Positions 28,283 to 36,977 of a stretch of 64,000 nucleotides of DNA are shown one piece after another. Source of the DNA: Kitasatospora sp. MMS16-BH015. GTDB lineage: Bacteria > Actinomycetota > Actinomycetes > Streptomycetales > Streptomycetaceae. The notes under the pieces were generated by a model. It had not been told where the DNA came from and did not search any database. It saw only the letters and a program-made list of their open reading frames with translations. Positions within the stretch are counted from its first letter, which is position 1, and each line of letters opens with the position of its first letter. The position numbers and the translations under genes are program-made. Location: assembly GCF_002943525.1 (NCBI RefSeq), contig NZ_CP025394.1, positions 2,542,001 through 2,606,000 on the forward strand. Reading direction: 5' to 3'.

Positions 28283-29472
28283 CGCTGCGTCCTTCCGCCG
28301 AACTCGGCCCCGAGGCAGGCCTCCAACAGGTCCACGAAGCTGACCTCCTCGCGGGCCACCCCGAAGGCCCGGGCCCGCAGCACCACCCGCTCGGCCCAGG
28401 CCCGGTGCGGCTTGGCCTCGTTCATCTTGTTGGTGTACGCCGAGCGGAGCACCCCGCCGCCGTCCTGCTGAAGGATGTCGCGGGCGTCGGAGTACTCCTC
28501 GTGAGTCACCACGGAGAGCGCGTGCACCGCCGAGACGTGGCTGGGGTGGATGCAGGTCTTGCCCAACAGGCCGTTGGCGCGGTCGAGTTCGATCTCCCGG
28601 ATCAGGCCGTCCAGGTCGTGTTCGATGATCCGCTGCCGCACCGAATCGGCCGGCGGCCCGGCCTCGGCGAACGGGGTGCGGCGCAGCTGGGGCTTGAACA
28701 TCCGCTCCTGCACCGGGAAGTACTCCCAGACCGGGCCGGTCACGGTGTAGCCGGTGCCGTCGGCCCGGCCGAGCACGTTGACCACGTCGCCGATCACCCC
28801 GGCCACCAGCGCCACGTCGTAGGCGGTCAGATCGGGCGAGCGGCGCAGCCCGTACGCGGAGCACAGGTCGGTCACCCCGAGCCGCACGGCCAGCACCCGC
28901 TCCCGGTACTTCTCCAACAGGCGGGCGATGCCGAAGAGTTGGTCGCGGCGGCTCTCCAGGTGCGCCAGCTCCGGGGATTCCAGCACCGGCATCACGAAGA
29001 GCCGGTGGCCGGAGCGGAGTTCGGCCTCGGCCAGGGCCTCCAGGAAGGGGGCGCCGCTCTCCTCGGTGAACTTCGGCACCACGAAGCCGGTGAGCAGCCC
29101 GGCGGCCGGGCCGAGCCGGCGGACCAGGTCGGGGATCTGCTCGGCGTGCCGGACCCGGACGAAGAGCAGCGGCGGCGCGGCGGGGGTGGGCCCGGTGTCG
29201 GCGAGCCGGAGTTGGGCGACCAGGTTGGACTCGGCCTCGGCCACCTGGTGGTCGGCTATCGCGTCCTCCAGGCAGAGCACCATGGAGACCACCCCGCGCG
29301 CGGCCTGCTTCTGGATGTCCGAGCGCAGGGTCAACCGGGTGGCCGGGCTGTAGAGGGTGGCCCCGAGCGCGGTGGAGAGCAGGGCGGGCTCACTGTGCCG
29401 GTCGAAGGCCGCAGGCTGTTCGAGGAAGAGCCGGGCGCGGACGTCGTCGGCGAGGTGGCCGAAATGGCGCAA
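28279..29472 (-). CDS. CitE-like HpcH/HpaI aldolase/lyase, first gene of the ter biosynthetic operon
   Basis: A 397-residue member of the HpcH/HpaI-CitE TIM-barrel family. Key features are ATLYSPATRLTLRSDI at the N-terminus, VVSMVLCLEDAIADHQVAEA (catalytic acidic/metal region), FVMPVLESPELAHL, and GLLGKTCIHPSHVSAVHALS. The family cleaves or condenses C-C bonds of CoA or acid substrates with Mg2+. The start is a TTG at 29472; GGGGAG six bases upstream decides it. It leads a four-gene operon with successive 4-nt overlaps, divergent from a TerD gene, so it is probably controlled from the shared 258-bp promoter region. Confidence 0.88.
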   Translation of the reverse strand: MRHFGHLADDVRARLFLEQPAAFDRHSEPALLSTALGATLYSPATRLTLRSDIQKQAARGVVSMVLCLEDAIADHQVAEAESNLVAQLRLADTGPTPAAPPLLFVRVRHAEQIPDLVRRLGPAAGLLTGFVVPKFTEESGAPFLEALAEAELRSGHRLFVMPVLESPELAHLESRRDQLFGIARLLEKYRERVLAVRLGVTDLCSAYGLRRSPDLTAYDVALVAGVIGDVVNVLGRADGTGYTVTGPVWEYFPVQERMFKPQLRRTPFAEAGPPADSVRQRIIEHDLDGLIREIELDRANGLLGKTCIHPSHVSAVHALSVVTHEEYSDARDILQQDGGGVLRSAYTNKMNEAKPHRAWAERVVLRARAFGVAREEVSFVDLLEACLGAEFGGRTQR

Positions 29473-29730
29473 GATGCTCTCCCCATGAGGGTCGGTCGGA
29501 CGCGGGAATTACCGGGGTTTGGCCGCCCATGCTACGGATGATTCAGGAGGATCCGAGCCACGAAACATCGAATTCTCGGAAGATTACCGCCCGCTTCACA
29601 GAATCCCGCTCTCCCCCCACTCGCAACGGCACTGGCAACGACACTCCAGCGAGGTTCACAGCGCCACTCTCAGCGACGACTCGTGCACCCGCATTGAACG
29701 CGGGGCGGCGGAACGGCAGGATGGTGAACC
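29473..29730. promoter_or_regulatory. Divergent promoter region of the ter operon and TerD gene
   Basis: A 258-bp interval, visibly richer in A/T than the genes, separates the CitE-like gene (minus) and the TerD gene (plus). Promoters for both are expected here. No clear palindromic operator or convincing -35/-10 pair could be picked by eye. Confidence 0.5.
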
Positions 29731-30747
29731 ATGACGCACGTGATGGCCAAAGGCGCCAATATCTCGCTGACGGCCGCCGCCGTGCGCGCCGCACTCTGCT
29801 GGCAGACCGGGCCGGGCACGCCGGAGGTGGACGCCTCCGCGCTGCTGCTCGGTGCGGACGGCAAGGTCCGTTCGGACGCCGACTTCGTCTTCTACAACCA
29901 GCCGGACCACCCCACCGGCCTGGTCCGCCACCGGCCGGGCCAGGAAGCCGTGGGCCGGGGGGCCGCGGGCGAGGCGGCCTGCGACGTGGTCGAGGTGGAC
30001 CTCGACCGGCTGCCCGCCGAGGTGGACCGGGTGGTGCTCGCCGCCTCCGCCGAGGGCGGCGCCTTCCCCGCCGTGACGGGCCTGCGCCTGCTGCTGCACG
30101 AGTCCGGCGCGGCGCCCGGCGCCCCCGCGCTCGCGGAGTTCGCCGTGACGGACGCGGGCGAGGTCACCGCCCTGGTCGCCGCCGAGCTCTACCGCCGGGA
30201 CGGCGGCTGGAAGTTGCGCGCCGTGGGCCAGGGCTACGCGAGCGGGCTCAGCGGCCTGGCCACCGACTTCGGCATCGCCGTGGACGACGAGGAGGCCGGC
30301 TGCCCGGCCGCGCCCCAGGACGGGGCGCACCACGACGCTCCTGACCACGCGTCCCAGGACGAGCCCGCGCCGACCCCGGTGGACGAGCCCACCCCGGTGG
30401 ACGAGCCGACCCCGGTGGACGAGGAGCCCGAGAGCTACGCCCTGGCCGCCCCCCGGCCCGTACCGGCCCCCACCCTGCTCGCCCCGACCGCGACCCCGCC
30501 GACCCTCCCGGTCGCACCGCCCCCGCCGCCCACCTACGCCCCGCACCAGCCCACCTACGGCTACCCGCCCCAGCTGCCGCAGCCCCAGCAGCCCCAGCCC
30601 GCGTACGGGTACCCCCAGCCCACCTACGGCCACCAGCCGGGCTACGGCTACCCGCCCCAACCGCCGCACCAGCCGACCCAGCAGCCGGCCTACCAGCCCA
30701 CGGTGGTCCTGCCGCCCCAGGGGCCGCAGTTCCAGCAGCAGCGCTGA
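29731..30747 (+). CDS. TerD family protein with long Pro/Gln/Tyr-rich tail
   Basis: A 338-residue protein. Residues 5-183 form a TerD domain (MAKGANISLT start, [55 protein letters not shown]). TerD domains bind Ca2+ in a beta-sandwich. The rest is low-complexity: three TPVDEP repeats at 215-231, then a tail to 338 rich in Pro, Gln and Tyr (QPTYGYPPQ-like repeats), an unusual addition to a 190-residue domain. Such tails often mediate multivalent contacts. ATG at 29731 or 29743 are both possible. It diverges from the ter biosynthetic operon. Confidence 0.88.
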   Translation: MTHVMAKGANISLTAAAVRAALCWQTGPGTPEVDASALLLGADGKVRSDADFVFYNQPDHPTGLVRHRPGQEAVGRGAAGEAACDVVEVDLDRLPAEVDRVVLAASAEGGAFPAVTGLRLLLHESGAAPGAPALAEFAVTDAGEVTALVAAELYRRDGGWKLRAVGQGYASGLSGLATDFGIAVDDEEAGCPAAPQDGAHHDAPDHASQDEPAPTPVDEPTPVDEPTPVDEEPESYALAAPRPVPAPTLLAPTATPPTLPVAPPPPPTYAPHQPTYGYPPQLPQPQQPQPAYGYPQPTYGHQPGYGYPPQPPHQPTQQPAYQPTVVLPPQGPQFQQQR

Positions 30748-30754
30748 GCGGGCC

Positions 30755-31480
30755 TCACTCCGAGGCCTTGTACCCGCGCTGCCACTGCATGCCGAAGCCG
30801 TACAACCGGTCCAGGTCCGACTGGAACCCGTGCACGTACCGCACCTCGCGACGGACCGTCAGCTGCCCGTCCCCGGTGTTCTCGATCAGCACCACGGCGC
30901 AGGAGCGCGCGGCGGCGGCCCGCTCGTCCAGGCTGATCTCCAGCCGGGGGCCGCTCTGCGGCACGATGGTGACGGTCGCGTGAGTGCGGTCGAAGGCGGG
31001 GGTGTCGTCGTAGATGTAGACGAAGATCAGCAGCCGCTTGAACTGGTCCTTCTTCTCCAGGTTGATGTACATCGTCTCGCCGGAGGGGGCGCCGTACTGG
31101 TCGTCCCCGCTGAGCTTGATGTACGGCGGGTGCTGGAGGTCGCCGAAGAGCTGGCCCAGTGGCTGCACCACGCCCCTGGTGCCGTCGGTGAGTTCGTACA
31201 TGCAGGCCAGGTCGAGGTCGACGTTCACCTGCTGGCTGCCGTAGGAATCCGGCTCCATCGGGCGCAGGATGCGCGGGTCGAAGAGCTTGCGCAGCGCGTT
31301 GCCGGGGGCGCGCTCGGCGGCGCGGGCGGTCCAGTGCAGGTTGACGTAGAGGTAGCCGGTGGTGGCCGCATGGCCGGTGATCGCGTGCTGCGGCTGGGAC
31401 TTGGTCAGGGTGATCTTGTGCTGACCACCGGTGTCGAAGGTGTTCCGGTCCCCCTTGAGGAACTCCCACACCGAGACCAT
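30755..31480 (-). CDS. Tellurium resistance protein, TerA/TerD-like
   Basis: A 241-residue protein beginning MVSVWEFLKGDRNTFDTGGQ. Sections such as YLYVNLHWTA, VDLDLACMYELTDGTRGVVQ, IFVYIYDDTPAFDRTHATVT and C-terminal YGFGMQWQRGYK resemble the TerA-type branch of the TerD superfamily. Its direct partners are unknown; TerA-like and TerD proteins are thought to form membrane-associated complexes with TerC. GGGGAGG precedes the ATG. The gene converges with the TerD-PQY gene, their ends eight bases apart. Confidence 0.82.
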   Translation of the reverse strand: MVSVWEFLKGDRNTFDTGGQHKITLTKSQPQHAITGHAATTGYLYVNLHWTARAAERAPGNALRKLFDPRILRPMEPDSYGSQQVNVDLDLACMYELTDGTRGVVQPLGQLFGDLQHPPYIKLSGDDQYGAPSGETMYINLEKKDQFKRLLIFVYIYDDTPAFDRTHATVTIVPQSGPRLEISLDERAAAARSCAVVLIENTGDGQLTVRREVRYVHGFQSDLDRLYGFGMQWQRGYKASE

Positions 31481-31677
31481 CGTGCCTCCCCTGTCCGCCG
31501 CCGCCCCGGGCGGGGCGCGCAGCCGTTGACCTGTCCGTACGCATGCCCCGTCAGATCTCCGACAGTCACTGATGGCGGACCGAGTGTCAACTCCCGTACG
31601 ATGCCGTTCCCTCGGATGCGATATGGTCCCTGCCGCACAGGTGTACCTTCCCGCCGAAAGCCGAGGCCCGACCCCCG

Positions 31678-32721
31678 ATGAACCTCTCCTCCATACAGCT
31701 GGTCTGGGCCGTCGTCGGCGGCGCAGTCCTGCTGTTCGTCGCCGTGATGCTGGCGACCCTGCGCGTCAAGAACAACAACCGCACCGACGAGTCCGGCGAC
31801 TCGTGGGAGCGCAACGAGGAGCGGCGGCGCCGCAAGGAGATGGTGTACGGCATCGCCTCCTACGTGCTGCTGTTCGTCTGCGCCGGGGTGGCGGCCGCGC
31901 TCTCCTTCCACGGCCTGGTCGGCTTCGGCACCGAGAACCTCGGGCTCTCCAACGGCTGGGAGTACCTGGTGCCGTTCGGCCTCGACGGGGCCGCGATGTT
32001 CTGCTCGGTGCTCGCGGTGCGCGAGGCCAGCCACGGTGACGCGGCGCTCGGATCCCGCCTGCTGGTCTGGCTGTTCGCGATCGCCTCGGCCTGGTTCAAC
32101 TGGGTGCACGCCCCGCGCGGCGGCGGCCACGACGGCGCCCCGCAGTTCTTCTCCGGCATGTCGATCTCGGCGGCCGTGCTCTTCGACCGGGCCCTCAAGC
32201 AGACCCGCCGCGCCGCGCTGCGCGAGCAGGGCCTGATCCCGCGCCCGCTGCCGCAGATCCGGATCGTCCGCTGGCTGCGCGCCCCGCGCGAGACCTTCGC
32301 CGCCTGGTCGCTGATGCTGCTGGAGAACGTCCGCAGCCTGGACGAGGCCGTCGAGGAGGTGCGCGAGGAGCGCCAGGCCAAGCAGGACGCCAAACTGCGC
32401 GCCCGCAACGCCGACCGCCGCGAGCGCGCCGAGCTCAAGGCCATCTCCCGCCAGGGCGGCGTGCTGGCCCGGGCCCGCTCGGGCCGCCAGGTGCCCGCGC
32501 TGACCGCCGCCGGCTCGGGCGACGGCAAGCCCGCTACGGAGCCTGCCCTAGCCTCTGAGGTCAGCGCCTCCCTCCTCGAACCGGCCTACCTGGCCAAGCC
32601 CCGCAACCCCTACGAGCACCGCGGCACGATCGACCTGACGGCCGACGACGACACCCTGGCGATGCCCAAGCTCGACTCCCTGGAGCGCAAGCTGCGCGCG
32701 ATCGAGCAGCAGCTCGGGTAG
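31678..32721 (+). CDS. DUF2637 domain membrane protein
   Basis: A 347-residue protein with an N-terminal membrane helix (8-27), a DUF2637-like block of three further helices at about 58-170 (IASYVLLFVCAGVAAALSFH, YLVPFGLDGAAMFCSVLAVR, LVWLFAIASAWFNWVHA) and a charged, partly coiled-coil cytoplasmic half (VEEVREERQAKQDAKLRARN). DUF2637 also occurs in SpdB-type plasmid spread proteins, but no other conjugation gene is nearby. It is placed inside the ter locus and diverges from the TerA-like gene. The strong hairpin at 32741-32780 terminates it. Confidence 0.82.
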   Translation: MNLSSIQLVWAVVGGAVLLFVAVMLATLRVKNNNRTDESGDSWERNEERRRRKEMVYGIASYVLLFVCAGVAAALSFHGLVGFGTENLGLSNGWEYLVPFGLDGAAMFCSVLAVREASHGDAALGSRLLVWLFAIASAWFNWVHAPRGGGHDGAPQFFSGMSISAAVLFDRALKQTRRAALREQGLIPRPLPQIRIVRWLRAPRETFAAWSLMLLENVRSLDEAVEEVREERQAKQDAKLRARNADRRERAELKAISRQGGVLARARSGRQVPALTAAGSGDGKPATEPALASEVSASLLEPAYLAKPRNPYEHRGTIDLTADDDTLAMPKLDSLERKLRAIEQQLG

Positions 32722-32740
32722 AGCCGGAGCAGGACAGCGA

Positions 32741-32780
32741 GAAGGGGCGTACGGAACCGCCGAGTTCCGTACGCCCCTTC
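32741..32780. terminator. Bidirectional terminator between DUF2637 and TerC genes
   Basis: GAAGGGGCGTACGGAAC pairs perfectly over 17 bp around the loop CGCCGA, followed on the plus strand by CTTACTACC. It lies between convergent genes and can serve both. Confidence 0.85.
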
Positions 32781-32796
32781 TTACTACCTCAAGGCC

Positions 32797-33873
32797 TCAA
32801 GCCGAGGGTTCGAGCTCCTGCTCCCGCTTGTTGCGGACCATCGAGGAGAGCAGCGCCGCGCCGATGAAGGCGACGCCGATCAGCCCGGTGACGATCTCCG
32901 GGATGTGGTACTCGATCGAGGCCAGCAGGATCAGCGCCAGCGCGCCGATCGCGTAGTGGGCGCCGTGCTCCAGGTAGACGTAGTCGTCCAGGGTGCCCTT
33001 GCGGACCAGGAAGACGGTCAGCGAGCGGATGTACATCGCGCCGATGCCCAGGCCCAGGGTGATCTGGAAGATGTCCTGCGAGATGGCGAAGGCACCGACC
33101 ACGCCGTCGAAGGAGAACGAGGCGTCCAGGACCTCCAGGTAGAGGAAGAGGAAGAAGGCGGCCTTGCCCGCGGCGAGCACCAGCGGCTTACCGCTGCGCT
33201 CGGCCTCCTCCTCCGCCTCCTCCTCGGCCTCCAGGCCGGACTCGAAGACGCCGGAGAGCCCGTTGACGGCCAGGTAGGTGGCCAGGCCCAGCAGGCCGGC
33301 CAGCAGCACCGTCTCGGCCTTGTCACCGGCGAAGAAGTTGGCCGACAGGGCCAGCACCACGAGCGCGATCACCGAGGAGAGCGCGTCCAGCTTGCCGATC
33401 TTCTCCAGCGGCTTCTCCAGCCAGGCCAGCCAGTTGAACTCCTTCTCCTCCAGGATGAAGTCGAGGAAAATCATCAGCAGGAAGATGCCGCCGAAGGCCG
33501 CGATGGCCGGGTTGGCGAGCTCCAGGTACTGGCCGTAGGTGTGGCCGTCGTGGGTCTTGCCGGAGTCCAGTGCCAGGTCGATCACGGTGGCCGGGTTGAG
33601 ATGGGCCGTCAGCGCCACCACGGCGAGCGGGAAGACCAGTCGCATGCCGAATACGGCGATCAGCACGCCGACGGTGAGAAAGATCTTCTGCCAGAACGGG
33701 TTCATCCGCTTCAGGACGGTGGCGTTGACGACCGCGTTGTCGAACGACAGGGAGATCTCGAGGACCGAGAGGATCAGCACCACGCCGAATCCTTCGGCCC
33801 CCCAGATCAGGCCGGCGGCGATCAGGCCGACGATCGTGATGGCGAAGGACCATCCGAATGTGCGGAGGAACAC
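32797..33873 (-). CDS. TerC family membrane protein (DUF475 type)
   Basis: A 358-residue protein with eight or nine hydrophobic helices. It shows the conserved TerC acidic signatures EISLSFDNAVVNATVLKRM (residues 38-56) and LEVLDASFSFDGVVGAFAIS (246-265), each with the FD-N/G acidic pair in a membrane helix. An acidic loop of Glu/Ala (EAEEEAEEEAE) lies between the halves. TerC proteins are linked to metal export or stress signalling together with TerD. The start is a GTG. Two TerD genes lie immediately upstream on the same strand, so one transcript is likely. Confidence 0.88.
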   Translation of the reverse strand: MFLRTFGWSFAITIVGLIAAGLIWGAEGFGVVLILSVLEISLSFDNAVVNATVLKRMNPFWQKIFLTVGVLIAVFGMRLVFPLAVVALTAHLNPATVIDLALDSGKTHDGHTYGQYLELANPAIAAFGGIFLLMIFLDFILEEKEFNWLAWLEKPLEKIGKLDALSSVIALVVLALSANFFAGDKAETVLLAGLLGLATYLAVNGLSGVFESGLEAEEEAEEEAERSGKPLVLAAGKAAFFLFLYLEVLDASFSFDGVVGAFAISQDIFQITLGLGIGAMYIRSLTVFLVRKGTLDDYVYLEHGAHYAIGALALILLASIEYHIPEIVTGLIGVAFIGAALLSSMVRNKREQELEPSA

Positions 33874-33914
33874 GGAGTCAGTTACCTTTCGAATTCATGT
33901 ACTTGACGGGGGCT

Positions 33915-34490
33915 TTACTGTACGTTCACCCCGAAGTCCAGGGCGATCCCGCGCAGGCCCGAGGCGTAGCCCTGGCCGACGGCGCGGAACTTCCACTCCC
34001 CCTGGTAGCGGTAGAGCTCGCCGAAGATCATCGCGGTCTCGCCGGCCGCGTCCTCGGAGAGGTCGTAGCGGGCGATCTCGGCTTCGGTGAGGGCGTCCAT
34101 CACCCTGATGTACGCGTTGGCCACCTGGCCGAAGCTCTGCAGGCGCGCGTCGGCATCGTAGATGGAGACGGCGAAGACCACCTTGTCGGCCTGCACGGGC
34201 ACCAGGTCCAGGTTGACCAGCACGACCTCGTCGTCGCCCTCGCCGTCACCGGTGAGGTTGTCACCCTGGTGCTCGACCGAGCCCTCGGGGCTCTTGAGGT
34301 TGTTGTAGAAGACGAAGTACTCGTCGCCCATGACCTTCCCGCCACTGCACAGCAGCGCACTGGCGTCGAGGTCGAAGGAGGCACCGGTGGTCGACCGCGC
34401 GTCCCACCCCAGCCCGATCCGCACCTGGGTCAGGTTCGGCGCGGCCTTGGTGAGCGAGACGTTGCCACCCTTGGCGAGCGTGACACTCAT
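33915..34490 (-). CDS. terD: TerD family protein (first of two tandem copies)
   Basis: A 191-residue stand-alone TerD domain: [54 protein letters not shown], then FGELYRYQGEWKFRAVGQGY. The Asp-rich loops are the Ca2+ sites of the family. GGAGG ten bases before the ATG at 34490. It precedes the TerC/DUF475 gene by 41 bp, so the two are probably co-transcribed. It shares roughly two thirds of residues with the next TerD copy, a tandem duplication widely kept in streptomycetes. Confidence 0.92.
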   Translation of the reverse strand: MSVTLAKGGNVSLTKAAPNLTQVRIGLGWDARSTTGASFDLDASALLCSGGKVMGDEYFVFYNNLKSPEGSVEHQGDNLTGDGEGDDEVVLVNLDLVPVQADKVVFAVSIYDADARLQSFGQVANAYIRVMDALTEAEIARYDLSEDAAGETAMIFGELYRYQGEWKFRAVGQGYASGLRGIALDFGVNVQ

Positions 34491-34729
34491 GGTTGTACGT
34501 CCTCCCGTTCCCCCGTCACCCGGGGTTGTGATTACCCAATGTGTATGCCCAGGGCCCTCAGTGGGCGTTGACCGCCCCGCTGAACTTGCTGAACTCACCC
34601 CCCGTCGGCCCAGGTCAAGGCGGGCGGGGACGTCGAAGGGCCGGGCCCGGGAAGTGATCTTCCCCGGCCCGGCCCCAAGACTAAGCGTCAGACGTGTACG
34701 ACCACGCGCCGAGCGGCGGCGGGCGAGCG

Positions 34730-35305
34730 TCAGACGTTGACCCCGAAGTCCTGCGCGATGCCGCGCAGGCCCGAGGCGTACCCCTGACCGATCGCGCGGA
34801 ACTTCCACTCCGCGCCGTTGCGGTAGAGCTCGCCGAAGACCATGGCCGTCTCGGTGGAGGCGTCCTCGGAGAGGTCGTACCGGGCGATCTCCTGGTTGTT
34901 CGCCTGGTTGACCACGCGGATGAACGCGTTCCGCACCTGGCCGAAGTTCTGGTTCCGGGCCTCGGCGTCGTAGATCGAGACCGGGAAGACGATCTTCGTC
35001 ACCTCGGCCGACACGGTGGCCAGGTTGACCTTGATCGCCTCGTCGTCGCCCTCGCCCTCGCCGGTGAGGTTGTCACCGGTGTGCTCGACCGAGCCGTCCG
35101 GGCTCTTGAGGTTGTTGAAGAAGACGAAGTTCCCGTCCGAGGCGACCTTGCCCAGCTCGTTGCAGAGCAGCGCGCTCGCGTCGAGGTCGAAGTCGGTGCC
35201 GGTGGTCGTCCGCACGTCCCAGCCGAGGCCGACGAGCACGGCGGTGAGCCCGGGGGCCTCCTTGGTGAGCGAGACGTTGCCACCCTTGCTGAGGCTGACT
35301 CCCAC
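34730..35305 (-). CDS. terD: TerD family protein (second tandem copy)
   Basis: A 191-residue TerD domain starting [20 protein letters not shown] from a GTG, with GGAGG close upstream. [35 protein letters not shown] and [15 protein letters not shown] match the other copy. This is the usual streptomycete TerD next to an AhpE-like peroxiredoxin and aceE. Family members are tied to tellurite, oxidative and phage stress; the 240-bp gap to the next TerD may hold its own promoter. Confidence 0.92.
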   Translation of the reverse strand: MGVSLSKGGNVSLTKEAPGLTAVLVGLGWDVRTTTGTDFDLDASALLCNELGKVASDGNFVFFNNLKSPDGSVEHTGDNLTGEGEGDDEAIKVNLATVSAEVTKIVFPVSIYDAEARNQNFGQVRNAFIRVVNQANNQEIARYDLSEDASTETAMVFGELYRNGAEWKFRAIGQGYASGLRGIAQDFGVNV

Positions 35306-35382
35306 TGGTCCTCCTGAATTCCGCTGGTGTCCTGTCAACGGCCCGATCGTAGGGCAGGGTTCCCGGTTCGGGCAGTCGCCAC

Positions 35383-35841
35383 TCAGAGAGCCGCCACGGC
35401 GGCCAGGTACTCCTGCACGTCCCGGGCCTCCGGCAGGCCGTTGACCACCGACCAGCGGACCGTGCCGGCCTTGTCGATCACGAAGCTGCCGCGCACCGCG
35501 CAGCCCTTCGCCTCGTCGAACACCCCGTAGGCCCGGGCCGCCGCGCCGTGCGGCCAGAAGTCGGAGAGCAGCGGGAAGTCCAGGCCCTCCTGCTCGGCGA
35601 AGACCCGGAGGGTGAACGGCGAGTCGCAGGAGACAGCCAGCACCTGGACGGAGTCGTTCTGCAGCCCCACCAGCTCCTGCTGGATCGCGCCGACCTCGCC
35701 GGTGCAGACGCCGGTGAAGGCGTACGGGTAGAAGACCAGCACCACGGCCCGCTCGCCGGCCAGCTCGGAGAGCCGCACCGACTCGCCGTGCTGGTTCTTC
35801 AGCTCGAAGTCCGGGGCCCGGGTACCGACCTCGATCGCCAT
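35383..35841 (-). CDS. AhpE/BCP-type peroxiredoxin
   Basis: A 152-residue thiol peroxidase. The peroxidatic Cys lies in [20 protein letters not shown] near residue 45, with Thr and Arg residues expected around it ([11 protein letters not shown]). A second Cys in [10 protein letters not shown] is not in the usual resolving position, so a 1-Cys mechanism reduced by mycothiol or mycoredoxin, as in mycobacterial AhpE, is likely. ATG at 35841 has GGAAGG upstream. It neighbours TerD genes, in line with a shared oxidative-stress theme. Confidence 0.9.
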   Translation of the reverse strand: MAIEVGTRAPDFELKNQHGESVRLSELAGERAVVLVFYPYAFTGVCTGEVGAIQQELVGLQNDSVQVLAVSCDSPFTLRVFAEQEGLDFPLLSDFWPHGAAARAYGVFDEAKGCAVRGSFVIDKAGTVRWSVVNGLPEARDVQEYLAAVAAL

Positions 35842-36049
35842 GGGGTGCGCCTTCCTGAGCGGGTGCCGCGGCCCGCGCCGCGCTGCTGCCACCGGCATCT
35901 TCGCATCCGTCGGGCCCCGATCCGCCGAACGGGTGAGCCCCCCGGTCACGGCACCCCGCCGGACGGGCCGCCCGCCGCCGGCTCCCGGGCACGACGGAGC
36001 CCCGCCGGACGGTGTCCGACGGGGCTCTGGTCACGGGCCGGGTGAGCGC

Positions 36050-36487
36050 TCAGCGCTTGCCGGACTTGGCGGCCTTCGGGGAGGCCAGACGGGTGCCGGC
36101 CCAGTCCTTGGCGACGGAGACCGAGCTGGTCTGCGAGAGACCGGCCGTCTGGGCCGCCTCGGCGATCTCGTGCGGCTCGACGTGGCCGTCGCGGCCCGTC
36201 TTCGGGGTCAGCAGCCACACCAGGCCGCCGTCGGCCAGGTAGTCCAGGGCGTCGACGAGGGCATCGGTCAGATCCCCGTCCTCCTCGCGGTGCCACAGCA
36301 GGACGCCGTCTGCGACGTCGTCGTAGTCCTCGTCGACGAGTTCGGTGCCGGTGACGTCCTCGACGCCCTCACGAAGCTCCTGGTCACAGTCTTCGTCGTA
36401 CCCGAGCTCCTGAATGACCTGTCCGGCGGAGAAGCCGAGACGGTGCGCCGGGTTGGACTTGTCCGCGGGGTCCGCGGTCGCGCTCAC
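36050..36487 (-). CDS. DUF3052 domain protein
   Basis: A 145-residue acidic protein, MSATADPADKSNPAHRLGFS, then AGQVIQELGYDEDCDQELRE, DYDDVADGVLLWHREEDGDL and GGLVWLLTPKTGRDGHVEP. This matches the actinobacterial DUF3052 family, which always sits beside aceE in streptomycetes. Function is unknown. The GTG start at 36487 has GGAGG seven bases upstream. It is divergent from aceE across a 490-bp gap. Confidence 0.85.
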   Translation of the reverse strand: MSATADPADKSNPAHRLGFSAGQVIQELGYDEDCDQELREGVEDVTGTELVDEDYDDVADGVLLWHREEDGDLTDALVDALDYLADGGLVWLLTPKTGRDGHVEPHEIAEAAQTAGLSQTSSVSVAKDWAGTRLASPKAAKSGKR

Positions 36488-36977
36488 GGGAATAACCTCC
36501 AGTATTCGGCTCGGCATCATGCCGAGGCTTGGCCGTAGTCCACACGGGAGTCGCGGTTCGCGCAAGTACCCGCTCCCCGATCCCACCCAAAGGTTGACGC
36601 CACAGCGGCGGACACGCCGAGGGATGTGCCGGGAATCACACCGATTTGCCCTTTTCTGTGCGCCTCCGTGATGCTGCGGGTGCCGACCTGACCGAGAGCC
36701 GCCGTTGGCCGGACAGCTGACCGAGATGCGAACGCCATTCGGGGGCAGCGCCCTCGCGGGCGTAGAGTCTCCTGTTGGCCCTCACCTCGACCTGTCGCCA
36801 TCGGCGGATCGAGAGCCTGAAGCACTTCAGGTAAAGGTCGGACCACCTCCTTGTAGTACCCGGTTTCGCAGCACCAGGTGCGGTTACCGATCGGTAGAGA
36901 TGACGGATCTCCGAGCAGCGGTAGACGATGGAGGCGGCGCGACACACCTCAGTTACGACCGACAGTGAAGGAACAGC
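36488..36977. promoter_or_regulatory. Divergent promoter region upstream of aceE
   Basis: A 490-bp interval with lower GC than the flanking genes and no supported ORF. It must carry promoters for DUF3052 (leftward) and aceE (rightward). A short imperfect palindrome ACCGATCGGT lies at about 36894 but is not clearly an operator. A long 5' leader or small RNA cannot be excluded. Confidence 0.45.

Noticed and set aside
31678..32721. Integrated conjugative element suggested by the SpdB-like DUF2637 gene
   Set aside because: No tra, rep, integrase or att-site duplication is seen, and the gene lies in a conserved ter locus. DUF2637 proteins also occur widely as chromosomal genes.
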